Positions 6,777-15,155 of a stretch of DNA of 64,000 bases are shown here, piece after piece (positions within the stretch are counted from its first letter, which is position 1; each line of letters opens with the position of its first letter). The translations under genes and the position numbers were made by a program. The notes beneath the pieces were generated by a model. That model was not told where the DNA came from, made no database searches, and saw only the letters and a list, made by a program, of their open reading frames with translations. The stretch is from Desulforhabdus amnigena (GTDB taxonomy: Bacteria; Desulfobacterota; Syntrophobacteria; Syntrophobacterales; Syntrophobacteraceae). The stretch is from assembly GCF_027925305.1 (NCBI RefSeq), contig NZ_BSDR01000001.1:647001-711000 (forward strand), read 5' to 3'.

Positions 6777-8996
6777 ATGGCGATTACAAAGCAAAAAAGT
6801 TGGTTTTCCGTCAAGCTTCGCGACATACCGCTTCGGTACCGCTTGAGCATCCCTTTCTTTTTCCTCGCATTTTTCGGTACTTTTTCTCTGGTCTTACTGG
6901 CCCTTTTCAATGGAAACGACATCCTCCGTCAGGAGGAACACGAAAAGCTTTTCGGCTACAGTCGCGCTCTTGATTACAACATGGAATCCCAGGGGAAATG
7001 GGCTGTAAGCCTCGCATCGAGCTTTGCACGCAATCCCGAAGTGGCTGCAGCCATGGCCAAAAGAGACCGCCTTCGGCTGATCGACCTCTGTTATCCAGCC
7101 TACGTGTTCATGAAGGAACGCTACGGGATCAGCCAGTTCAACTTTCATGTCCTTCCCCCCAGAAACTTCCTGCGCCTCCAGAAGCTTTATGAATTTGGAG
7201 ACAGTTTGAGCTACCGTAAAACGATTCTGGATGCTATCCAGCGGGGAGGGGAGACGTTTGGCCTGGAGACAGGGTTGACGGGGTATGGTATTCGGGGTGT
7301 GGCCCCCATTTACGAGGCCGGGAAAATGGTGGGGACCGTCGAAATCGGTTTCAATTTCGGTTCCTTTTTTCTGGAAAAGCTGAAGGATCAGTTCGGTATT
7401 GAAGCCTCTTTTTTCTATCCTCATGAAAACAGGACTGAATTTTACTCTTTTGCAACAACGTTTCCCGACAATTTCGAGCGTATTGATCCCGTCTACGCCG
7501 AAGTCTTTCGGGATAGTTCCCGGAAATTTATGAGCCGCACAATTTCCGGCGTTCCTTACGCGGTTCTCTTGAGGACGGTTCAGGATTACTCGGGCAAGAC
7601 AATTGCTCTTGTGGAGTTTTGTGCCGACCGAACCAGGACTCTTGGAGTGATGGACCATTATCGGAGCCTGATGCTCGGCGTAGGCATTCTGGGGATGATT
7701 CTTTCCGTTGGTGCGATTTATCTTCTCAGTGCATATTTTACTCGTCCCATCCGCGAAATGGTCGCTTTTGCAAAAGATATCGCTCAGGGGCAATTCCTGC
7801 GTCCCTTGAAGGTTTCCCCATCGGGTGAACTTAGAACCCTGGCAGACGCCCTCGACGACATGCTCATATCTCTAAAAGTCTCGCAGGCCAAAATTCAGGA
7901 TTACACCGACAACCTTGAGCAAATGATCCATTTACGAACACGGGCCCTGAGGGAATCCGAAGAGAAATTCCGTACGCTTGTGGAGAACGTGCCGCTGGTT
8001 GTCTATCGTCTCCTGGGGAATGGAAAGATAATTTTTATCAATCGTTTCATTGAGGAGATCATGGGAATCTCTTTCCATGATGCTCTTGAGAATTCAAACT
8101 TCTGGAGAGAAAAAGTCTGGGAAGAAGACCGCCCGTGGGTTTGGGCGGCCATGGACCGATGCCTTGAAGAGGGTCAAGAATTCAAGGCTGAATATCGCAT
8201 CAGTCATGCCAGCGGAAAGCTTGTGTACGTGCTGGACCATGCTTTGCCTGTATTTGACGAGAAAGGGAAAGTCGATACCGTGGACGGCTTCCTGGTGAAT
8301 GTCACCGACAGGCACTGCCTCCAGAAGCAGATCATTCAGACCGAAGAATTGAGGACCCTCAGTGAAGTCTCTGCGCGGCTGGCTCATGAGATTCGCAATC
8401 CACTGGTCGCAGCAGGGGGATTTGCTCGTCGTCTGATGCACAACCTTCCAGAAGAGGATCCCCACCGGGAAAAAGTCAGAATCATTGTGCAGGAAGTGGC
8501 GCGGCTCGAGAAAATTCTTGAGAAAACTCTGGCTTACCTCAAGCCGTTCGAAATTGTTCCCGAACGCTACCCTTTGAATGATTTGTTGACCGAACTCCTG
8601 GAAGATCAAAGGCTCTATTTTGCAGAGCGTTCCATAAACTTTCAGCTGACTCTGGCCGAGGGCCTTCGGCCCATTTCCCTGGATCCCGTGCTCTTTAAGA
8701 GCGCTTTGGAAAACATCCTCAAGGGACTTTTGAATATTTGCAGAGCCAATAGCCGTCTGGATATACGCACCTCTTACGGGGACAACAATGTTCTTCTGGA
8801 AATAACGGCCGGTAACGTTCAGGTTTCAGAAGACGATATCGATCATTTCTTCTACCCCTTCACCAGCCAGTCGGAACGATCCAAAACTCTCGATCTTCCC
8901 CTGGCGAAAATGATCATCCACAAGCATCAAGGGCTTATCCGGCTCCGTCGGAAAGGCGCCGATAAACTCGTTTTGAGTATAACGCTGCCCCGATAG
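6777..8996 (+). CDS. Membrane histidine kinase-like sensor (Cache-HAMP-PAS-HisKA) with degenerate ATPase domain
   Basis: A 739-aa sensor protein. The start MAITKQKSW at 6777 follows GGGAGG. Transmembrane segments lie at about 26-44 and 297-319, enclosing a periplasmic double-Cache-like domain (about 50-285). Then come HAMP (about 318-372), a coiled coil, PAS (about 393-512) and HisKA with the H-box LAHEIRNP (His537). The C-terminal region has the length of a HATPase_c domain, but its ATP-binding boxes are lost. The DxGxGI box reads ITAGNVQVS, and the GTGLGL box reads KTLDLPL. It may act only as phospho-acceptor or phosphatase, or it may need a partner kinase. No response regulator gene is adjacent. 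Confidence 0.85.
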   Translation: MAITKQKSWFSVKLRDIPLRYRLSIPFFFLAFFGTFSLVLLALFNGNDILRQEEHEKLFGYSRALDYNMESQGKWAVSLASSFARNPEVAAAMAKRDRLRLIDLCYPAYVFMKERYGISQFNFHVLPPRNFLRLQKLYEFGDSLSYRKTILDAIQRGGETFGLETGLTGYGIRGVAPIYEAGKMVGTVEIGFNFGSFFLEKLKDQFGIEASFFYPHENRTEFYSFATTFPDNFERIDPVYAEVFRDSSRKFMSRTISGVPYAVLLRTVQDYSGKTIALVEFCADRTRTLGVMDHYRSLMLGVGILGMILSVGAIYLLSAYFTRPIREMVAFAKDIAQGQFLRPLKVSPSGELRTLADALDDMLISLKVSQAKIQDYTDNLEQMIHLRTRALRESEEKFRTLVENVPLVVYRLLGNGKIIFINRFIEEIMGISFHDALENSNFWREKVWEEDRPWVWAAMDRCLEEGQEFKAEYRISHASGKLVYVLDHALPVFDEKGKVDTVDGFLVNVTDRHCLQKQIIQTEELRTLSEVSARLAHEIRNPLVAAGGFARRLMHNLPEEDPHREKVRIIVQEVARLEKILEKTLAYLKPFEIVPERYPLNDLLTELLEDQRLYFAERSINFQLTLAEGLRPISLDPVLFKSALENILKGLLNICRANSRLDIRTSYGDNNVLLEITAGNVQVSEDDIDHFFYPFTSQSERSKTLDLPLAKMIIHKHQGLIRLRRKGADKLVLSITLPR

Positions 8997-9024
8997 ACGA
9001 CTGGCGCAAGCCGATCATCTTCGG

Positions 9025-9441
9025 TCAGTGCAGAGAACTCCTCTGGTCCAGTTTGTACCAGAGAAGAAGGGATGCGTCTTTGATGGCTTCCAGCAAGAGT
9101 CTGATGGACCGTGGAAGATCCCCCGGATTGGTTCCCCTGGCCATTTGAAAATCCGCGATTTTTGCGCCGTAATGTTCCGCAACGCCGTTGATGACCTTCA
9201 TGCCGTGTTCGTCTTTGGAAAGATCGATCCCCTGAGAGTAGAGGAAACTGAAGAGTTCTCCGCCGTCGGTGACCAACAGGAGGTCTTCCCTGTCTCCAAC
9301 CATTCTTACAAATATTTCAATGCGTTCGTGATTGGGCCACTGCCAGTCTGTTGTAATGAGATAGCCGTTTCCCGTTGGAGTGATATCCCATTCCCTGATA
9401 AATTCATCTGCCAGACTTTGTTCTAATGTCTTTTCGTCCAT
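9025..9441 (-). CDS. DUF1828-like protein of unknown function
   Basis: A 138-aa cytosolic protein with no signal peptide. The section around IEIFVRMVGDRED-LLVTDGGELFSFLYSQGIDLS resembles DUF1828, a small domain of unknown role often found near prophage or restriction genes, where a T-D-x-G motif is followed by a helix. The C-terminus is helical. It is convergent with the kinase gene (28 bp between stops). The ribosome-binding site is weak. The family call is by eye only. Confidence 0.6.
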   Translation of the reverse strand: MDEKTLEQSLADEFIREWDITPTGNGYLITTDWQWPNHERIEIFVRMVGDREDLLLVTDGGELFSFLYSQGIDLSKDEHGMKVINGVAEHYGAKIADFQMARGTNPGDLPRSIRLLLEAIKDASLLLWYKLDQRSSLH

Positions 9442-9478
9442 TTCTTACTCGTGATGGGGTAAGAGCCCCCTGTTTTTA

Positions 9479-9570
9479 TCCATAGATTGCACGGATTTTT
9501 GCAGATTAAGAAACATTTCACTCTGAGCGGGTGAGATTTGTCCGCCCAATTTGCGTCATCTGCGGATCCA
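9479..9570. repeat. Degenerate dispersed repeat with inverted halves
   Basis: ATAGATTGCACGGATTTTTG on the left and a related inverted copy ending CATCTGCGGATCC on the right. Similar stretches occur at 24587-24680. This looks like the common dispersed intergenic repeat built on ATCTGCGGAT rather than a gene. Confidence 0.4.
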
Positions 9571-9626
9571 TTCAGCTTGATTTTCACCACACCGGTAGTT
9601 CCTTGGTCCTTGAAGGAAAAAGGCAA

Positions 9627-9676
9627 ACCCGGCTTGTGTACGTCCTTTGGAGGTAGCACAAACCGGGTTTTTTTAG
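9627..9676 (+). terminator. Hairpin with T-run (possible bidirectional terminator)
   Basis: AAACCCGGCTTGTG (9627-9640) pairs with CACAAACCGGGTTT (9659-9672) with a single mismatch, and four further Ts follow. The shape is that of a rho-independent terminator on the plus strand. It lies upstream of the minus-strand DUF1828-like gene, so for that gene it could also act as an attenuator. The rest of the 9442-9762 gap holds the repeat at 9479-9570 and no gene. Confidence 0.6.
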
Positions 9677-9762
9677 GATCTTTGATGGAACTCAAATGAT
9701 CTGGAGCCTATAACACTGCGCTCGAGGCCCTCGAGGGTCAGCGGGGGACAGAGTCCTATCAA

Positions 9763-10083
9763 CTATCGGATTTTATTAAAGGTGAAGACCTCCCCTTTGG
9801 CATTCGTCAGAGTCATCTTGTTCCGCTCGACAGAAACCGTGAGACTTACAGACCCCAGGCTCCCTATCTCGAGCTGCAATTCTTTTCCGCCGATCACTTT
9901 ATATTTTGTGTTGATGGTAATGGGGCCATCTGTCAACTGCATCATCCCCTCACCCGTAAACTCCATCACTTCCGTTCCATCGACTTTTTGCCACTTGCCC
10001 AGCAAGTCCCAGGTAGGCTTCAGCGTGCACGATGCGAGCAACAGTGCGAAACACATAAACAGACACAATCGAAATGCCTTCAT
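9763..10083 (-). CDS. Small lipoprotein
   Basis: A 106-aa predicted outer-membrane or periplasmic lipoprotein. The signal peptide ends in the lipobox LLASC (Cys19). The mature part, starting TLKPTWDLLGKWQKVDG, contains the repeated beta pattern of small lipocalin-like proteins (MEFTGEGMMQL, TYKVIGGKELQLEIG, RNKMTLTNAKGEVFTF). Function is unknown. A GGAGGAG ribosome-binding site precedes the ATG. It lies upstream of, and co-directional with, the DUF1828-like gene. Confidence 0.72.
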   Translation of the reverse strand: MKAFRLCLFMCFALLLASCTLKPTWDLLGKWQKVDGTEVMEFTGEGMMQLTDGPITINTKYKVIGGKELQLEIGSLGSVSLTVSVERNKMTLTNAKGEVFTFNKIR

Positions 10084-10415
10084 AATTCTCCTCCATTTTT
10101 ACTGTTGATGATTGGAACATTGCCTCAATACAAAACTGCCTGCAAAACCTGGCTGCGAATCATTGAGAACTATTCCAATTTTTCTACTATTTTTAATTGG
10201 GTCTGTCCATTGCCAATTTTAAATAAGGAATGGTCAATGGGCCGATTTGTCCATTCTCGGCTCATGAGGTTGAGTCTGTTCGTCAGTTCCTCGATGTTCT
10301 GTTGTTTTATTGCGACGGACTCGAACAGCTGACGATATCCTGTACATCCTCTAAAAATGAAGGTCTGAAGTTTGCGTGCGTTCCATCAGGCGTTCTCGCA
10401 AAGAGGCTCCATAGG

Positions 10416-10570
10416 GCCAGTAATTCTCATTTTGGATGGTCCTATGGTCCTCATGACGCCGTCGCTTTCAACATCTCCCTTGATCCCCCTTCAAAGGGGG
10501 ATTTTATCCCAGGAATTCCCCCCTCGAGGGGGAGGCAGGAGGTAGTTTTTTCAAAATGAGAATTGCTGGC
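10416..10570. mobile_element. MITE-like element with 19-bp terminal inverted repeats
   Basis: GCCAGTAATTCTCATTTTG (10416-10434) and CAAAATGAGAATTGCTGGC (10552-10570) match as inverted repeats at 18 of 19 positions. They bound 155 bp that contains two short G/C palindromes (CCCCCTTCAAAGGGGG and CCCCCCTCGAGGGGG) and no reading frame. The structure fits a non-autonomous element or two joined insertion-sequence ends. No target duplication was confirmed. Confidence 0.5.
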
Positions 10571-10760
10571 TACAGGGTTGCACGGGTTGACAGACACGGT
10601 TTGCTCTGTTAGCCTTACAAAGCTTTACGGTACAATATTGTGGCAAAAGAAGGGCATTTTCGATACGCTGAGGTATCATTGACAGGGAACCGGTCCAGGT
10701 TTTGTTGTAGAGGGTACGGTATCTTTCGATTGCATCTATTGTATCGCAGAGGGATTATGC
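10570..10760 (-). pseudogene. Possible transposase C-terminal remnant
   Basis: Read on the minus strand, the frame through 10755-10690 gives DTIDAIERYRTLYNKTW and then a proline-containing turn. This resembles the end of integrase-core transposases, where a Y-x-x-LYN-x-x-W motif lies close to the C-terminus. A stop codon lies immediately upstream in frame and no start is present. The likeness rests on one short motif. Confidence 0.3.
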
Positions 10761-11271
10761 AGGGGATGTTTTTCTCCGAGGCTTTCAGAACCGCCCGAAC
10801 ATAAAGCTCATGGTAGAGTACATTCTTAAAATACTTGGCTTCAAAGGGATAAGTCTTTTATCGGACTCTGACTGAGGTGAAATGAATGAGCTAGAAAAAT
10901 CAAATAGTTATTTGATGTTATAAGATAATCTTCATATTAGCTTGTTTCTTGTTTTATTGCCTCGTATTTCGCCCCGATACACCATCGAAGGGAACTGAAG
11001 GAAAAGCGAATTGCCCCATAGGGCCTTCCTTGTTTCTTTGCGTGCTTTCCTTTCAAGGCAACGATACGCCGTTATTTTTCCCTCTTGTGAAGCCATCATC
11101 TGCCACAGCTGATTCGGCTACTTGTGGCCTCCCCGTCATCATCGTTTTTAAGAAGGCTCAGAAGAATGCTTGCGCCAGGGTGATGAGATGACGGCGGTAC
11201 CAATGGTGTGAGTGGCTCCCAAAAGGGGTCGTTTTAATTTTTAAATATATCAAACCCAAAAAGGAGAATGA

Positions 11272-12273
11272 ATGGACGAGAGAAAAATCCTGGGACTGAC
11301 CAAAACCTGCTTTGCCATCTTTATGGGTACGTTCTTCCTGTTCACGATGTGGCCTGGATTTTGCCACTCGGCTGCCGAGAAGCCCATCCGTTTTGCAGAT
11401 CTCAGTTGGGATAGTGCTCAACTCCACAATCGCATCGCAGGTTTTATCGTCAAACACGGTTATGGTTTTCCAGTGGAATACATACCGGGTGAAACCATTC
11501 CGCTGGTTGCAAGCCTAGCGCGTGGGGATGTCGACGTGGATATGGAATCCTGGACTGAAAATATTCAGGAAATATACGATAAAGGGATCAAGTCCGGGTC
11601 TCTGGTGGATCTTGGAAGCAATTTCCCGGACAACTGGCAGGGCTGGCTGGTGCCTACCTATGTGATCAAAGGCGATCCCGCCCGGGGGATCAAGCCCATG
11701 GCTCCCGACCTGAAATCTGTGAAAGATCTTCCCAAATATTGGGAGATTTTCAAGGATCCCGAAGAGCCGACCAAGGGACGTTTTTATAATGCCATTGCCG
11801 GTTGGGGTGTTACTGAACTGAACGAAAAGAAGCTTGCAGCCTATGGACTCGAAAAATGCTTCACCAACTTCGTTTCCGGTTCCGATGCGGCCCTTGTGGG
11901 GTCCATAGTGGGCGCCATCAAGAAAGGCGAGCCATGGGTAGGGTATTACTGGTCTCCTACGTGGGTTCTCGGCAAATACGACATGACCCCTCTGGAGGAG
12001 CCTCTTTACGACAAGAAGGTTTGGGATGAAACCAAAGCCTGCGCTTTTCCCTCTGTTCACGTCAATATCCTCGTCAACAAGAGTCTATTGACCCGCGCAC
12101 CTGGTGTGGTGGATTTTTTAAAAAATTATGAAACCACCAACGACCTGAACAACGAAGCCCTGGCATATATGGAAGATCACAAAGCGAGCACGGATGATGC
12201 GGCCGTATGGTTCCTCAAGGAAAAAAAACATGTCTGGACGGCATGGGTCCCGGAGGATGTAGCTAAGTACTGA
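11272..12273 (+). CDS. proX: Glycine betaine/proline-type ABC transporter substrate-binding protein
   Basis: Periplasmic substrate-binding protein (333 aa) of the OpuAC/ProX family, which captures quaternary-amine osmoprotectants. An N-terminal signal peptide (hydrophobic core about 15-30) ends before AAEKPIRFADLSWDSAQ. The fold shows the two-lobe pattern, with DVDVDMESWTENIQ and GYYWSPTWVL. Aromatic residues of the latter type form the ligand box in this family. AAAAAGGAG precedes the ATG. The ATPase and permease genes follow after a 497-bp gap, so separate transcription is possible. The exact substrate (glycine betaine, proline, choline) cannot be told. Confidence 0.88.
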   Translation: MDERKILGLTKTCFAIFMGTFFLFTMWPGFCHSAAEKPIRFADLSWDSAQLHNRIAGFIVKHGYGFPVEYIPGETIPLVASLARGDVDVDMESWTENIQEIYDKGIKSGSLVDLGSNFPDNWQGWLVPTYVIKGDPARGIKPMAPDLKSVKDLPKYWEIFKDPEEPTKGRFYNAIAGWGVTELNEKKLAAYGLEKCFTNFVSGSDAALVGSIVGAIKKGEPWVGYYWSPTWVLGKYDMTPLEEPLYDKKVWDETKACAFPSVHVNILVNKSLLTRAPGVVDFLKNYETTNDLNNEALAYMEDHKASTDDAAVWFLKEKKHVWTAWVPEDVAKY

Positions 12274-12479
12274 AAATTGTAAATACGTGGCCATTTCTTT
12301 TTAGGAACAGCTTCCAGCCGTGACAGCAACCGGCAACCGCACACCTTGTCGCGGCAGGATGCCGCTCCAACAAACGTATGGATAAACGGCTGCGTAATTA
12401 CGAAGATCAGTACTAAGAAAGTCAAAGCTGCGCTGAAATAGGCCCATGTGATGGATCGGATTTCATTGAAACGTGTCAT
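12177..12479 (-). CDS. Doubtful small membrane protein reading frame
   Basis: An open frame of 100 aa. Its first 40 residues form one good transmembrane helix (ITWAYFSAALTFLVLIFVI). The rest is translated from the palindromic repeat at 12302-12370 and from antisense of the proX end. The ribosome-binding site is weak. A genuine short membrane protein extended by a repeat is possible, but chance is at least as likely. Confidence 0.2.
   Translation of the reverse strand: MTRFNEIRSITWAYFSAALTFLVLIFVITQPFIHTFVGAASCRDKVCGCRLLSRLEAVPKKKWPRIYNFQYLATSSGTHAVQTCFFSLRNHTAASSVLAL
12302..12370. repeat. REP-like imperfect palindromic repeat
   Basis: The left arm TAGGAACAGCTTCCAGCC (continuing to 12324) and the right arm 12348-12370 (GTCGCGGCAGGATGCCGC, then TCCAA) match as inverted copies at 17 of 23 positions. 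Each arm is itself partly palindromic (GCTTCCAGC, GGCAGGATGCC). This layout is typical of dispersed REP-type elements. Confidence 0.5.
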
Positions 12480-12667
12480 TCTTCCATGAAAAGGTCCCCG
12501 TTGCTCATGTGCAAGTGACGGGAGCCTTTCTCGCTTCCGATAGCATCCTAAATAGTTGAAAACTTAAATATGGCTCTATTCGTTTTGCGTTTTGATGCGT
12601 CGAAGCAAAAATCACAATATTATAAGTAACTTAAAAAATTTGACTTGATATTATCGGGTCTTATCTG

Positions 12668-12730
12668 GACCACGGAGACATGGAGAACACAGAGATTTCA
12701 TTTGAAAGTCTTTCTCTGTGCCTGTGTGCT
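12668..12730. repeat. Dispersed repeat of the CACGGAGACA/CACAGAGA type
   Basis: The segment has GGACCACGGAGACATGGAGA and CACAGAG on the left and an inverted TTTCTCTGTGCCTGTGTG on the right. A similar segment lies at 32271-32333. It has the form of a short dispersed inverted repeat and no coding value. Confidence 0.45.
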
Positions 12731-12770
12731 TAATGTGAAAATATTAAAGTAAAATCAATATATTATTTTA

Positions 12771-14021
12771 ATGAATATGGGGAAAATATTGAATACTCAA
12801 AAAGAACAAACTCTTTCCGGACCGGAATGTCTGGAGGTGAAAAACTTATGGAAGATATTTGGTCCCAAAGCGAAAAACCTTCTCAAATCGGATTTGCGGA
12901 ATGTGCCTAAAGAAGAAATTCTGGAAAAAACGGGTTGCGTTCTGGCCCTTCGAGACATTTCCTTCAGGATCGAACCTGGTGAATTTTTTGTTATTATGGG
13001 ACTTTCCGGCAGCGGGAAGTCGACTTTGATCCGCTGCATTCTTAGGCTGATCGAACCCACAGCGGGCAGCATCATCATTCATGGGGATGATATCTGCAAA
13101 TACGATAAGGAAAAGCTCACACACATGCGTCGGTACACCACGAGCATGGTTTTTCAGCATTTTGGGCTTCTGCCTCATTATAATGTCCTGGATAATGCCG
13201 CGTATGGCCTCAAGGTGAGAGGCATGTCCAAGGAAGAGCGCTACGCCAAGGCGGAGCAAGCCCTCGAAACGGTGGGGCTCAAAGGATGGGAGAGCTACTA
13301 TCCGGGATCTCTCAGTGGCGGAATGCAGCAACGTGTGGGGCTTGCCCGGTCCCTGGCGACGGACCCCGAAATCCTCATCATGGATGAACCTTTCAGTGGT
13401 CTGGATCCCTTGATTCGGCGCCAGATGCAGGACGAACTGGTGGAAATTCAGGAAAAGGTGAAAAAAACCATCATCTTCGTGACCCATGATCTCTATGAAG
13501 CTTTGAAGCTCGGTTCACACATTGCCATCATGCGAAACGGGGAGGTGATCCAAATTGGAACGCCTGAGGAAGTCTTCACGGAGCCAGCAGATGATTATGT
13601 GCGTGATTTCGTGCAAGAAGCATCTCCTGCGAAGGTGTTGACCGCTGGAAAGATTATGAAAGAGCCCGGCGTTCTCCTCTACGAATGGCAAGGTCCCAAG
13701 GCTGCCCGCCACATGATCAATGTCAGTGAACATGATTATGCTTTTGTTGTGACGAAACATCACGAACTGCTGGGAATTGCCACCTTTGACGGGATGAACG
13801 CGTTGATCAGAAAGGGTTCCGGTTCCATAAGAGAAGCACTGGTGACGGATTTACCCACCTGTGGTCCGAATACGCTTTTGGAAGATCTGTTCCCCCTGGC
13901 GCCTTTGAGTCCTTATCCCCTCGCTGTGACTGATGAAAAGGGAAAATTTCTTGGGCAGATACGCAATCGGACTATCATTGAGAGCATGATCCGGGATAGG
14001 GAGGAGGTGGTCAATGATTGA
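12771..14021 (+). CDS. proV: Glycine betaine/proline-type ABC transporter ATPase with C-terminal CBS region
   Basis: ATP-binding subunit (416 aa) of a ProU/OpuA-type importer. Walker A is GLSGSGKS (residues 77-84), the signature is LSGGMQQR and Walker B is [18 protein letters not shown] holds the switch His. The insertion before Walker A (GPKAKNLLK ... VLALRDISF) is typical of ProV/OpuAA. The last 130 residues form a CBS-type regulatory region, which in OpuA senses ionic strength. The start could be 12771 or the ATG two codons later. The stop overlaps the permease start by 8 bp, so the two subunits are translationally coupled. Confidence 0.92.
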   Translation: MNMGKILNTQKEQTLSGPECLEVKNLWKIFGPKAKNLLKSDLRNVPKEEILEKTGCVLALRDISFRIEPGEFFVIMGLSGSGKSTLIRCILRLIEPTAGSIIIHGDDICKYDKEKLTHMRRYTTSMVFQHFGLLPHYNVLDNAAYGLKVRGMSKEERYAKAEQALETVGLKGWESYYPGSLSGGMQQRVGLARSLATDPEILIMDEPFSGLDPLIRRQMQDELVEIQEKVKKTIIFVTHDLYEALKLGSHIAIMRNGEVIQIGTPEEVFTEPADDYVRDFVQEASPAKVLTAGKIMKEPGVLLYEWQGPKAARHMINVSEHDYAFVVTKHHELLGIATFDGMNALIRKGSGSIREALVTDLPTCGPNTLLEDLFPLAPLSPYPLAVTDEKGKFLGQIRNRTIIESMIRDREEVVND

Positions 14022-14865
14022 ATTTCCGACCGACCTTCAAATCCCGCTGGCAAAATGGGTCGATCAATTGATGGATTGGATGTTGGCCCACTTTGGTGGT
14101 GTGTTCGACGTTTTTGGGAAAGTCATGCTTTTTGTGTTGGTCCACATAGATCGATTTTTCCTCTGGATTCCATGGCCCGTGGTCGTGCTGTGCGTTGGCG
14201 CCCTGGGCTGGAAAGCGCTGGGGAAATGGTGGCACGGTTTGATCCTGGCAAGTCTTTTGTTGGTCATAGGAAACTTTGGTTACTGGCAGCTTGCCATGAT
14301 GACACTTTCCATCGTTACGGCATCCGTGGTCATTTCTTTGGTGATTGGTGTGCCCATGGGGATTCTCATGGCTTGGAGTGATTGGGTGGAGTCTTTGTTG
14401 AGGCCATTGTTGGATGCCATGCAGACCATGCCCAGTTTTGTCTACCTCATTCCGGCCCTGATGTTTTTCGGTTTGGGAAAGGTTCCAGCCGTCTTCGCTA
14501 CGATCATTTACGCCATGCCGCCCGTGATTCGGCTTACCGACGTGGGGATCCGACAGGTTCCCAAAAGTGTCGTCGAAGCGGCAGAGGCTTTTGGTTCGAG
14601 CCCGAGGCAGATCCTCTTCAATGTGCAGCTTCCCCTTGCGCGCCCGTCCATCATGGTCGGCATCAATCAGACGACAATGATGGCACTTTCCATGGTGGTT
14701 GTGGCATCCATGATCGGTGCCCGCGGACTGGGGCTCGAGGTGTTGCTTTCCATCAACCGTATCCAGGTGGGGCGAGGGTTTGAGGCTGGGCTCAGCATTG
14801 TATTTCTTGCCATTATCATCGATCGGATCACTCATGCCATGGCGACGAAAAATCGGATCAAATGA
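14014..14865 (+). CDS. proW: Glycine betaine/proline-type ABC transporter permease
   Basis: Inner-membrane permease (283 aa) of the ProW/OpuAB family with about six or seven transmembrane helices. The stretch VEAAEAFGSSPRQILFNVQLPLARPSI is the EAA loop that docks on the ATPase. MQTMPSFVYLIPALMFFG is the conserved family segment. It starts inside the end of proV behind GGAGGAGG. It contains no fused substrate-binding domain, consistent with a separate proX gene. A likely role is osmoprotectant uptake. Confidence 0.92.
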   Translation: MIEFPTDLQIPLAKWVDQLMDWMLAHFGGVFDVFGKVMLFVLVHIDRFFLWIPWPVVVLCVGALGWKALGKWWHGLILASLLLVIGNFGYWQLAMMTLSIVTASVVISLVIGVPMGILMAWSDWVESLLRPLLDAMQTMPSFVYLIPALMFFGLGKVPAVFATIIYAMPPVIRLTDVGIRQVPKSVVEAAEAFGSSPRQILFNVQLPLARPSIMVGINQTTMMALSMVVVASMIGARGLGLEVLLSINRIQVGRGFEAGLSIVFLAIIIDRITHAMATKNRIK

Positions 14866-15035
14866 GCGGGATTCGATTTCTGGTCGCTTTGTCCATGCTT
14901 CTTCGTTCAATGTGTTCTCTTTAAACCGGTTGATGTGTGTTTTGTCCTGCTGACCATGTTGAGCCGTTTTTTTCAGGGTGGCCTGTCGGTCGCCCTTTCA
15001 GTTTGATTTACTGAAAAAAAGCGGAGTAAAAAGAG

Positions 15036-15063
15036 AGTCGCTGAAATGATTGAATCAGCGACT
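15036..15063. repeat. Perfect 9-bp hairpin upstream of lepA
   Basis: AGTCGCTGA (15036-15044) and TCAGCGACT (15055-15063) form a perfect stem with a 10-nt loop. It sits between proW and lepA with no T-run after it. It may end the proVW transcript or act in the lepA leader. Confidence 0.45.
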
Positions 15064-15155
15064 TGGGAGTTTACCTCCTCAATGGAATCGGCTATTTTAA
15101 TTATTTACATCAATTGGACGATTAAACCATTTTGCGGGACAAAAAGTAAAATAAT

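Larger units (their letters stand above)
10084..11271. other. Repeat-rich intergenic region upstream of the ABC uptake genes
   Basis: 1.19 kb with no intact gene. It holds the inverted-repeat-bounded segment at 10416-10570, a possible transposase remnant near 10570-10760 on the minus strand, and AT-rich DNA around 10880-10945. The ribosome-binding site AAAAAGGAG lies just before 11272. It appears to be a site where small mobile elements have decayed. Confidence 0.55.
12274..12770. other. Gap between proX and proV with two repeats
   Basis: 497 bp. It holds the palindromic repeat at 12302-12370 and the dispersed repeat at 12668-12730. Apart from the doubtful frame at 12177-12479 no gene is supported. 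The AT-rich last 60 bp before 12771 may hold a promoter for proVW, and no strong ribosome-binding site precedes the proV ATG. Confidence 0.5.

Noticed and set aside
5358-6794. Long open frame antisense to gltX
   Set aside because: It mirrors the gltX coding sequence and shows no family features of its own.
9423-9695. 90-residue frame upstream of the DUF1828-like gene
   Set aside because: It is translated through the hairpin at 9627 and the repeat at 9479, with no conserved motif.
14011-14910. Open frame antisense to proW
   Set aside because: Composition is His/Gln-rich low complexity produced by the reverse strand of a membrane protein gene.
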